Positions 17,659-25,601 of a DNA stretch of 64,000 nt are shown one piece after another. The notes beneath the pieces were generated by a model. That model saw only the letters and a program-made list of their open reading frames with translations, searched no databases and was not told where the DNA came from. The stretch spans positions 248,001-312,000 of the forward strand of contig NWBN01000031.1 in NCBI GenBank assembly GCA_002633315.1, given 5' to 3'. Numbering within the stretch: position 1 is the first letter of the stretch; the number at the start of each line of letters is the position of its first letter. This stretch comes from Bacteroidales bacterium Phil6. Lineage in GTDB: Bacteria > Bacteroidota > Bacteroidia > Bacteroidales > F082. The translations under genes were made by a program, and so were the position numbers.

Positions 17659-20307
17659 ATGAAAAAAATACTGTTAGTTATATTGTTATTGTGCTCAACT
17701 ACAGCATTTTCACAAAATACGGTTATTATCCCAACTCCTCAGATTAATGAATTTAAGGATGAATGTTTTATATTGAAAGACCCTCTTTTGTTTGTGTGCG
17801 ATGATACTAATCCTGATGTTCAGAAAATTGTCAATGACTTTAAATTTGAGATGAAAGACATGCTTGGCAATAAGATAGTTTTATCTGAAAAGGTTAAAAG
17901 GAAGTATTCGGCTGTAGTGTTTGAGATGGTCGATGATATTGGAGTCGATAAATTTGAGGAGCAGGCATATATCCTTGATGTTACTGAAAATGTCATTACT
18001 TTGAAAGCTACTCATTGTCAAGGCTTGTTTTATGCTACCAGAAGTTTAAAACAACTTGTTCGTTATGCTGTAATGGAAAGTGATATTCCTGCAATTCAGT
18101 GTCAGCATATAGTGGATTGGCCGGATTTGGAATATCGCGGATGGATGGATGATATTAGCCGGGGCCCTGTACCTACGGTGGATTATTTGAAAAAAGTTAT
18201 CACCACTCTTGCCGATTATAAAATGAATTTTTTTAACCTTTATACAGAACATCTTTTTAAATTAGAGTCGTATCCGGATATTGCTCCCGCTGATGGATTT
18301 ACAACATCTCAGATTCAGGAACTTGCAGATTTTGCCAATGGTTATTATGTCGATTTTATGGGTAACCAACAATGTTTTGCCCATGCTGAAGAAATACTTT
18401 GTAATCCATTGTATCACAATATTATGGATACAAAATACAATTTTAATCCTGCTGTAGATGTCACTTATGAGTTTTTTGAAAATGTGTTTTCAGAAGTTGT
18501 TCCGGCTTATCAATCGAGATTCTTTAATATTAATTGTGACGAGACTGAGGGTTTAGGTGGAGGAAGGGCGGCTGCTTATGTTGACAGTGTAGGGCAGGAG
18601 ACTGCTTATTGCCGCCATATAAATAGAATATATGATATTTTGAAGAAATATGATAAGGAAGTTTTGATGTGGGGAGATATCATTTCCAAGACTCCGGAAC
18701 ATATAAAGGATTTACCTGCCGATATGCAATATATAGTGTGGAGTTATGTTCCTTCTGATGATTTCTCAGCTATGATAAAACCTTTTAAAGACTCCGGCAG
18801 TGTGTTTTGGACTGCTTCGGGTGCATGTATGTGGGCAACGGCATTCCCTGATATAAAAAGTTATATGAAAAATATTGCCAACCTTGCTCGTGATGCAGCG
18901 GCATACGGTTCTAAAGGTCTTATGAATACTGCTTGGGATGACGCAGGGGAGTCATTGTTTATGAGTGCATTGCACTCAATGGTATGGACTGCAGAGATGA
19001 CCTGGCATGCCTTGAATCCTTTATCTTCACAATCAGAATCGGAAAGATTGAATAGAGAAATACATTTTAATGAACTGTTTAATATTCATTATTTTAATTC
19101 TATGGACCATGATTATGTTGCTGACATGTATGCTGTTGCTGATTTGTGCCATATTACTGAGACTTCTAAATTGATGAATTTCAATGCTCTTTATGAGGCG
19201 TTTTTGGAATTCTATCCTGACCAGGTTGATTCTGTTGCTTTCCGGCGTTTTACATTGGCACGGGATTTGTCGGATGAAATTTATTCACGTCTTTCTTCTG
19301 ATATTGAGAAATTACAAGTAAATTCGGAATTATTGGAATGTGCTGCTGTTGCAGCTTATCGCGTTTATGCAACAGCAACGAAAAATCTTCTTAAAATTCA
19401 GCTTTATAATACTTTGAATAATCCGACTCAACAGAATATAGACCTTGTTAACAGAGGAACGGATGATTTTATCGAGATAATAAGACATCTGAAATATTCA
19501 TATTTGCGTCTTTGGGATAAGGAATGTAGGGCATATTCTCGTGATTTTGTGACGGCACGTTATGACAGAATGATAAATGAATTGTTGCATGCTGATGAGA
19601 AAGTGTTTATTGAAAATGAAGGTGTCATAGATGGTTATCCTGTTGTGGCATTGCGTACTGTCTTTAACGACAGAACTATTTATTATACTTTGGATGGCAG
19701 CCTCCCGGATGGTAATTCTCTTGTTTATAAGGATCCTGTCCGTATAACACAATCAGGTCTTTTACGTGCTGTAAGTTATGACGGAAATACATGTTCTGAT
19801 GTTAATGAACGTTTTATGTTTTATCATAAAGCCGTGGGGCGTTTGAAAAAATTGAACAGCTCTGTGGGTGATTACAGATCGGAATACAGTGGGGGCGGCG
19901 ATGATGCCTTGCTTAACGGTGTTACAGGTTCTAATGATTATAAAGATGGCAATTGGCAGGGATTTTATAATCAGGACCTTGACATAGAAATAGACCTTGG
20001 TAAGAAAATGATTGTGAATGAATTGAATGTTAATTTTATGACTAATCCTTACGATTGGATTATGATGCCTCGTTTCATGGAAATTTATACATCCTCTAAT
20101 GGTTCTCAATTTACACTTTGGAAAACATATAAGTTTGATGATGAAGTTCCGCAGAATGGCAATACCATAGTGAAAAAATCCTTGTCTGTAAATACAAGAA
20201 CCCGTTATTTGAGAATTGTAGTTAAAAAACCGGGTATCATACCGGAAGGACTTCCGGGTCATGGATATCCGTCATGGCTGTTTGTTGATGAATTGATTGT
20301 GAATTAA
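17659..20307 (+). CDS. Family 20 beta-N-acetylhexosaminidase, exported
   Basis: Exported glycoside hydrolase of 882 residues that would release terminal N-acetylhexosamine from glycans by substrate-assisted catalysis. It has a signal peptide (MKKILLVILLLCSTTAFSQ) and an N-terminal GH20b domain (about 25-150). The catalytic TIM barrel (about 155-500) starts at LEYRGWMDDISRG and has the catalytic pair Asp294-Glu295 in FNINCDETEG. A chitobiase-C-like module lies at about 660-720 (IYYTLDGSLPDGNS), and a C-terminal F5/8-type carbohydrate-binding domain at about 740-880. No sorting domain is visible, so it is probably periplasmic. It has its own promoter and faces the sorting-domain gene convergently. 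Confidence 0.9.
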   Translation: MKKILLVILLLCSTTAFSQNTVIIPTPQINEFKDECFILKDPLLFVCDDTNPDVQKIVNDFKFEMKDMLGNKIVLSEKVKRKYSAVVFEMVDDIGVDKFEEQAYILDVTENVITLKATHCQGLFYATRSLKQLVRYAVMESDIPAIQCQHIVDWPDLEYRGWMDDISRGPVPTVDYLKKVITTLADYKMNFFNLYTEHLFKLESYPDIAPADGFTTSQIQELADFANGYYVDFMGNQQCFAHAEEILCNPLYHNIMDTKYNFNPAVDVTYEFFENVFSEVVPAYQSRFFNINCDETEGLGGGRAAAYVDSVGQETAYCRHINRIYDILKKYDKEVLMWGDIISKTPEHIKDLPADMQYIVWSYVPSDDFSAMIKPFKDSGSVFWTASGACMWATAFPDIKSYMKNIANLARDAAAYGSKGLMNTAWDDAGESLFMSALHSMVWTAEMTWHALNPLSSQSESERLNREIHFNELFNIHYFNSMDHDYVADMYAVADLCHITETSKLMNFNALYEAFLEFYPDQVDSVAFRRFTLARDLSDEIYSRLSSDIEKLQVNSELLECAAVAAYRVYATATKNLLKIQLYNTLNNPTQQNIDLVNRGTDDFIEIIRHLKYSYLRLWDKECRAYSRDFVTARYDRMINELLHADEKVFIENEGVIDGYPVVALRTVFNDRTIYYTLDGSLPDGNSLVYKDPVRITQSGLLRAVSYDGNTCSDVNERFMFYHKAVGRLKKLNSSVGDYRSEYSGGGDDALLNGVTGSNDYKDGNWQGFYNQDLDIEIDLGKKMIVNELNVNFMTNPYDWIMMPRFMEIYTSSNGSQFTLWKTYKFDDEVPQNGNTIVKKSLSVNTRTRYLRIVVKKPGIIPEGLPGHGYPSWLFVDELIVN

Positions 20308-20353
20308 TCGTTGCGGTTTTAATTTCAAAGATATATTATATTACATCAAAAGA

Positions 20354-20384
20354 TAGTATGTTAAAACTTAATCTTGACATACTA
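20354..20384. terminator. Inverted repeat between convergent genes
   Basis: TAGTATGT (20354-20361) pairs perfectly with ACATACTA (20377-20384) around an AT-rich 15 nt loop, with a T-rich stretch after it. It sits between the convergent GH20 and sorting-domain genes, so a weak bidirectional terminator is plausible. Confidence 0.45.
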
Positions 20385-20508
20385 CCTTTATTTTGTTATA
20401 ATGAATAAGCATTAAAATGTCATGTATTATTCAACATATAAATGCCGTGCCACATCTGTTTATTAAAATGTTTGATATTCCTTATTGGATGTGGTGTTGA
20501 ATGTGCTA

Positions 20509-23500
20509 TTATTTGTTCAATATCAATTTCTTGTAAATATTAAACTCTTTACCTGTTACTTTTATGATATATAATCCGTTGTTAACTTCATTCATAGAGA
20601 AAGATACCGCAGATATTGATGGTGTAAATCGGGTATCAAATTTTTTTACGAGCAACCCGTTGCTGTTATATACTGAGATGGTGACAGGAGTACTTGTCGT
20701 TAGTCCGGAATAAGATATATAAACATTGCCATTGGTAGGGTTAGGGTAAATGTGGAACAGTGAACCGGCATTATGTTCATCTATGCCTATTGGCTCGTAA
20801 CCCATAGTATAAAGAGGTGTCCATAAAGTATCGATGCCGCATTCTGTGGTGACGTAGCAATAGAGATAAGCATAGCCGGGACGTGTTAGCGATACTATGG
20901 CACTGTTTTCACTTGGAATAAGTGTCCAGCTTTCACTTGATTCCGAAGTTACAAGATCCCATTCGTAATTTTCAGGAAATCCTTGTTCAATTCCTCCACC
21001 GCTTGCATTACGAATGCTGTACTCGTAAAGATCAAATCCTGTTCCTGTGAAGAACAGAGGCGGAGTGATGCCTGTTATTGGGTCAATTTGAGGTACACTG
21101 TGTAACCATAAATCGAGATTTACAACTTCCAAACAACCATATTCATTGAGTGTATGTATTGTGTCAACATAATGGGCCGGATTGGTATATGAGTGACCTA
21201 ACATAGTGAATGAACCACATGAAGTCTCTACTACATAACTTTCGGTGGATTCATTGATTGTAAGATGCAATGTTACTATACTGTCGCAACCATTGACTGT
21301 GCGTAATGTTTTGGTATAATCTCCGGATTCGTAAAACACTTCACCTTCCCATGTAAGGACATCGCAATGTGTCTGATAGTCATGAATCTGATTTTCACCG
21401 ATATAGTTGGGATAACGTTCGAAATAAAGTGTCACCACACTGTCGCAACCGGCAAGACTCTCGAATGTGTGAACGTATTCTCCGCTATTATTTATGACGG
21501 TGTCGCCGAGAGCACCCCAGTTCCATGTATATGGCTCATCACATGTAGAAACAAATACGTTTTTCGTATATTGGTCTGTTATTGAGAGGTTTAGAATTAT
21601 AATACTGTCACATCCGTTAACAGATTGAAGTGTATGTTCGTATGTTCCTGCTTGTGTAAGGTTTTCTCCAAAAAATGGGTATGAACCACCGTCACAGATA
21701 GATTCATTAAGATTTGTCTCATAAGCAGGGTACACTGTAAGATTCATGGTTACAATACTGTCACAGCCGAAACTTGTCTGTTTGGTGATGGTCTGTGTAA
21801 AGGTTCCGGCTTCTTGTGTACTGATATTGAAACCATTTGAAGTATAATAGCCATTACCGCTATATTGACATACCTCATCGAAATCCTGGATATCGTTGTA
21901 TTGAGGGTGCACTACTATTGTGATAGTAGGCGTTTGTTGTGTTTGACCGTCAAATATTGTACATGTATATTCCGTTGTTATGTCTGGAGATGCTACCGGG
22001 TTGGGGATGCTCGGATTGCTTAATCCGGTCGTCGGATTCCAGGTATAAGTATAATTTGAGGTGCCTCCCGAAGCCGTTGCATGCAGTGTGGTTGATTCTC
22101 CCTGGCATAATTCTGTATCATCGGCATTTACCGAGGCGGTCATGGCTGTGCCGTCAACATTTATGGTTACTCTGTCATCGTCAGTACAGTCACTTGAGCC
22201 GGAAACAGTAAGCGTAAAAGTTGTGGATTGTGTCAATGCTCTTGTCTGAGTCGTTTGAGCATTAGGATTGACAACTTTGTCAGCAGGTTCCCAGCGATAA
22301 GTAAAAGTACCGTTACCTCCGCTTCCTGATAATGTTGCTACTCCGCCGTATCCAATGGTCTGATCCGGTCCTGCATTGGCATTCGGGTTGGAATATACTG
22401 TGACTTGTTTGGTTTCTGTATCAACACATTCACCGCCTGTCAGAACGTTAAGTGTGACGGTATATGTGCCACCTTGTGCGTATGTATGTGATACTGAGGC
22501 ACCACTGCCTGTAGAGCCATCGCCAAAGTTCCATTGTCTGGATGTAATACTGCTCTCATATCCTGATGGAGAGGTTGTTGAGGTACATGTGAATTGTGTG
22601 GGTGTTCCTTGACATACCGAAGTGTTTGTGAAACTTGCCTGAGGCATAGGATGAACAGTAACTTCAATACTTACAGGTTCACTTTGTTGTGAGCCAATTT
22701 GTATATGACATGTGTATGTTCCTGCCATCGACATGGTTACATTACTACGTTGTGGACTACGTTGATTTGAAGTCCATCCTCCGGGACCTGTCCATGAATA
22801 TGTAGCCCCTTCAATATCTTCTGCTCTTAAGTTTAAAGTTCCTCCCACGCATGGCTCGTTGCTGCTGATTAGGGGGGGTAATATACTACAGTCTGTAGTT
22901 CCTGTACCACTTGTTTTGCTGAATGTGATATCGCAAGGTTGGTTGGAATAATTAGTGATAATCAGAATATAATATTCTCCTGTTTGTGCGCTGCTTGGTA
23001 TTACACATGTTTCTGTAGGATTGGCTGAATAAGAACAACTGACTACTTTGTTTGATGTTAATCCGCTAGGACAAGGCTCGACAGGGTCATCAAAAGGTCC
23101 CCAACAGCAAAAGTCTATATCTCTACTTGGTGTACTATACATATATATATTAATATTACCCGGGTCTGCTATTCTCATGTAATACCATGCCGGATTCGGG
23201 GTTGAGCCTAAACAATCGTAATATGGTCCTCCTTCTCCACTACCTGCATTAACACCTGCAGGAAATTGATAAAGACCTACATCGGTACAGAATGGTTCGG
23301 CGAGATTACAGCGGTTGTTTTGTCGGCTCTTGATATATATATCCATCATTAAGTTGTTGATATATTCATCGGGCAACTGACTTTTCCATTCGTAAAATTT
23401 TTCACCGATAATATCTTTACTCATCTTTTCAAATGATGCAGCAGTCTCTTTTCTGAAATTTTCAAAGATGTTATGTAAATTGTTGTTATTGAAACTATCA

Positions 23501-23727
23501 TTAAGTGAAATGACAAATATTCCATTCCCTTCACCTTGCCCGACAATAAATCTTGAATCATTGACTAATGTATAAAGGAAATACATTCTTTCTTCAAAAG
23601 TATTAATGTCAGTAATATCGAATTCGATATTGTTATTTTCGTAATTAATATTTGAGTAAAAATTGTTTTGCGCCTGTAAAGTTATGAAAAAGAATAACGC
23701 AAGGATGATAGATAAAAATTTTTTCAT
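20509..23727 (-). CDS. Secreted PKD-domain protein with type IX sorting domain
   Basis: Large secreted protein of 1072 residues. The signal peptide is MKKFLSIILALFFFITLQAQ; the ATG at 23727 is preferred over an upstream reading from 23775 because it directly precedes this signal. An N-terminal pre-domain (pre-peptidase-like, about 180-280) is followed by Ig-like and PKD modules (RQWNFGDGSTGSGASVSHTY). At least five repeats of about 70 residues containing GCDSIVTLNL-type strands follow. A C-terminal type A sorting domain ends it (IYPNPTNGNVYIS, then GLYIIKVTGKEFN). It should be exported by the type IX system and anchored at or shed from the surface. An adhesin or structural role is inferred; no catalytic motif was seen. 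Confidence 0.9.
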   Translation of the reverse strand: MKKFLSIILALFFFITLQAQNNFYSNINYENNNIEFDITDINTFEERMYFLYTLVNDSRFIVGQGEGNGIFVISLNDSFNNNNLHNIFENFRKETAASFEKMSKDIIGEKFYEWKSQLPDEYINNLMMDIYIKSRQNNRCNLAEPFCTDVGLYQFPAGVNAGSGEGGPYYDCLGSTPNPAWYYMRIADPGNINIYMYSTPSRDIDFCCWGPFDDPVEPCPSGLTSNKVVSCSYSANPTETCVIPSSAQTGEYYILIITNYSNQPCDITFSKTSGTGTTDCSILPPLISSNEPCVGGTLNLRAEDIEGATYSWTGPGGWTSNQRSPQRSNVTMSMAGTYTCHIQIGSQQSEPVSIEVTVHPMPQASFTNTSVCQGTPTQFTCTSTTSPSGYESSITSRQWNFGDGSTGSGASVSHTYAQGGTYTVTLNVLTGGECVDTETKQVTVYSNPNANAGPDQTIGYGGVATLSGSGGNGTFTYRWEPADKVVNPNAQTTQTRALTQSTTFTLTVSGSSDCTDDDRVTINVDGTAMTASVNADDTELCQGESTTLHATASGGTSNYTYTWNPTTGLSNPSIPNPVASPDITTEYTCTIFDGQTQQTPTITIVVHPQYNDIQDFDEVCQYSGNGYYTSNGFNISTQEAGTFTQTITKQTSFGCDSIVTMNLTVYPAYETNLNESICDGGSYPFFGENLTQAGTYEHTLQSVNGCDSIIILNLSITDQYTKNVFVSTCDEPYTWNWGALGDTVINNSGEYVHTFESLAGCDSVVTLYFERYPNYIGENQIHDYQTHCDVLTWEGEVFYESGDYTKTLRTVNGCDSIVTLHLTINESTESYVVETSCGSFTMLGHSYTNPAHYVDTIHTLNEYGCLEVVNLDLWLHSVPQIDPITGITPPLFFTGTGFDLYEYSIRNASGGGIEQGFPENYEWDLVTSESSESWTLIPSENSAIVSLTRPGYAYLYCYVTTECGIDTLWTPLYTMGYEPIGIDEHNAGSLFHIYPNPTNGNVYISYSGLTTSTPVTISVYNSNGLLVKKFDTRFTPSISAVSFSMNEVNNGLYIIKVTGKEFNIYKKLILNK

Positions 23728-23753
23728 ATTCAATTGTTTTGATATGTATGGTG

Positions 23754-23761
23754 CAAATTTA
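23754..23761 (-). promoter_or_regulatory. Candidate promoter -7 element of the PKD protein gene
   Basis: Minus-strand TAAATTTG matches TAnnTTTG, 26 nt upstream of the ATG at 23727. It also supports that start over 23775. Confidence 0.55.
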
Positions 23762-23915
23762 GTATTTTTTAACATGAAATCATAATTTTTTTGAAAAACT
23801 TTTGCATTATTTGTTTTTTTATTAAATTATGGAACTTTTTTTAATTCATGAAACAGGTCTTTATTGTGATAAATATTTGTCGATCAATATAGTTTTATGA
23901 TGTAAGAAAATCAAT

Positions 23916-24494
23916 TTACTTGTAAGTAGCAAAAAAGTCGATAAGTTTAGCAATAGCAAGACCTCTGTGAGATATTCTGTTTTTTAGTTCAAGAGGCATT
24001 TCGGCAAAGGTTTGTTCATATCCTTCCGGTTTGAATATGGGGTCATAGCCAAAACCTCCGGTGCCATGTCCTTCTTTTATGATAGTCCCATTGACAATAC
24101 CTTCAAAATAATACTGATGTCCTTCTAAATTAAGTGCTATTACAGTTCTGAAACGCGCTTTTCTGTTTTCAATGCACTCCATTGCAGAAAGAAGTTTGTT
24201 GACATTGTCCTGATATGAACAATTTTCTCCTGCATAACGTGCAGAATATACTCCGGGTGCACCATTCAAGGCTTCTACTTCTAATCCTGTATCATCGGCA
24301 AAACAATCCAAATGATAATGTTCTGTTACATAATTTGCTTTAATTCTTGCATTGCCTTCAAGTGTTTCTGCTGTTTCTTCTATTTCTTCTTTACAACCTA
24401 TATCGGTTAGACTAATTATTTCGTGATTTTTTAACAATGCTTTGATTTCCTGTAATTTATGAGCATTATGTGTGGCAAATACTAATTTTTTCAT
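23916..24494 (-). CDS. rdgB: XTP/dITP diphosphatase (RdgB/HAM1)
   Basis: House-cleaning pyrophosphatase that hydrolyses dITP, XTP and ITP to monophosphates, keeping deaminated purines out of DNA. It has 192 residues with the N-terminal phosphate-binding [12 protein letters not shown], the conserved [25 protein letters not shown] block, FEGIVNGTI, and the C-terminal GFGYDPIF...SHRGLA signature. Length and motif order are standard. It lies 9 nt downstream of ung on the same strand, pairing two enzymes that guard against damaged bases. Confidence 0.96.
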   Translation of the reverse strand: MKKLVFATHNAHKLQEIKALLKNHEIISLTDIGCKEEIEETAETLEGNARIKANYVTEHYHLDCFADDTGLEVEALNGAPGVYSARYAGENCSYQDNVNKLLSAMECIENRKARFRTVIALNLEGHQYYFEGIVNGTIIKEGHGTGGFGYDPIFKPEGYEQTFAEMPLELKNRISHRGLAIAKLIDFFATYK

Positions 24495-24503
24495 AGTTGT
24501 ATT

Positions 24504-25184
24504 TTATAGACTCCAATCTATTGGAGAAATGTTATTGCTGGTTAAATATTGGTTTGTTAGTGAAAAATGATGGCATCCGAAGAATCCCCTGTGCGCAGCC
24601 AAAGGTGATGGATGTACAGTTTTAAGTATGAGATGTTTGTTACTATCGATAAGTCTTTCTTTGGAAATGGCATAATTACCCCACAATAGGAATACGAGAT
24701 GCTCTTTCTTTGTCGATAGCCCCTGTATGGCAGCATCAGTAAATGTCTGCCAACCAATGTTAGCATGGGATGCAGGGTTTCCGGCTCTCACAGTGAGACT
24801 TGAATTGAGAAGTAAAACGCCTTGTCTTGCCCATTTTTCTAAATTGCCATTTTTCGGTATGGTAATGCCTAAATCAGAGTTCAATTCAGTGAAGATATTT
24901 TTTAGACTTGCCGGTGCCGGTATTCCGTCAGGAACGGAAAATGCCAACCCATGTGCTTGTCCCGGATTGGGATAGGGGTCTTGTCCTAATATTACAACCT
25001 TGACTTTATCAAATGGCGTCAAATTGAAAGCATTAAATATTAATGGTGATGGAGGGTAAACTGTATGGTGTTGTTTCTCATTGATTAAGAATATTTTGAT
25101 GTTTCTGAAATATGGTGATTCAAATTCATTTTTTAAAATTTCATACCATCCGTCTTCTATTTTTGGTCTTTTTACTTCAATCAT
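24504..25184 (-). CDS. ung: Uracil-DNA glycosylase, family 1
   Basis: Removes uracil from DNA. The 226-residue enzyme begins at the ATG at 25184, where the family's usual N-terminus starts. A longer reading from 25211 adds only a basic hydrophobic stretch. The water-activating motif reads GQDPYPNPGQAHGLAFSVP (Asp69), where the His after the Tyr of canonical GQDPYH is Pro72. The uracil pocket LLLNSSLTVRAGNPASH, the LLWGNYA strand and the DNA-intercalating HPSPLAAHRGFFGC loop are intact. It is probably cotranscribed with rdgB. Confidence 0.95.
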   Translation of the reverse strand: MIEVKRPKIEDGWYEILKNEFESPYFRNIKIFLINEKQHHTVYPPSPLIFNAFNLTPFDKVKVVILGQDPYPNPGQAHGLAFSVPDGIPAPASLKNIFTELNSDLGITIPKNGNLEKWARQGVLLLNSSLTVRAGNPASHANIGWQTFTDAAIQGLSTKKEHLVFLLWGNYAISKERLIDSNKHLILKTVHPSPLAAHRGFFGCHHFSLTNQYLTSNNISPIDWSL

Positions 25185-25263
25185 GATATTTTTTTTGAAA
25201 AACATGTACAAAATTCGATAAAAAATTCGTTTCTTTGTAATGTAAAATGAAAAAAATTAAGTA

Positions 25264-25389
25264 ATGAAAAGATGTGCAGTTTTGTTGGCTGTAGTTATCA
25301 CATTGGGTATATTGATGATGTCCTGCCGTTCGACATCGTGTCCTGCCTATGGAGACTATCGTCAGTATCAGATTGAGACAGTATATTAA
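25264..25389 (+). CDS. Small lipoprotein of 41 residues
   Basis: A short gene starting ATGAAAAGATGTGCA. The product has a basic N-terminus, a hydrophobic core (VLLAVVITLGILMM) and a lipobox-like SC at 20-21, followed by RSTSCPAYGDYRQYQ. This makes a mature lipopeptide of only about 21 residues with a second Cys in a C-P-A-Y motif. It is divergent from ung and is followed 32 nt later by a clear intrinsic terminator, which supports a genuine monocistronic gene. I recall tiny Bacteroidota lipoproteins with a Cys-Pro-Ala-Tyr motif, but their function is unknown to me. Confidence 0.65.
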   Translation: MKRCAVLLAVVITLGILMMSCRSTSCPAYGDYRQYQIETVY

Positions 25390-25420
25390 TTATTTGTGGT
25401 GACTTGTCATTTAATGATAT

Positions 25421-25464
25421 AACTCATCGGAGACTTGTGTTTTCGATGAGTTGTATATTTTTTT
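25421..25464 (+). terminator. Intrinsic terminator of the small lipoprotein gene
   Basis: AACTCATCG (25421-25429) pairs with CGATGAGTT (25444-25452), a perfect 9 bp stem, followed by GTATATTTTTTT. Confidence 0.75.
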
Positions 25465-25550
25465 GGAATGATTATGAAATATGTATAGTATTATTATTTT
25501 GGACATTATTGTCAATGATATGTAAGTTATATTGAGTATAATTTGTTGTA

Positions 25551-25580
25551 AAAAAAAGACCGCATACATGCGGTCTTTTT
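25551..25580. terminator. Bidirectional intrinsic terminator
   Basis: AAAAAAAGACCGCA-taca-TGCGGTCTTTTT: a GC-rich stem flanked by A and T runs, so it works in both directions. It ends the minus-strand sorting-domain gene, whose stop is 22 nt away. Confidence 0.9.
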
Positions 25581-25601
25581 ATAAAAATTAGATTTTTATC
25601 G

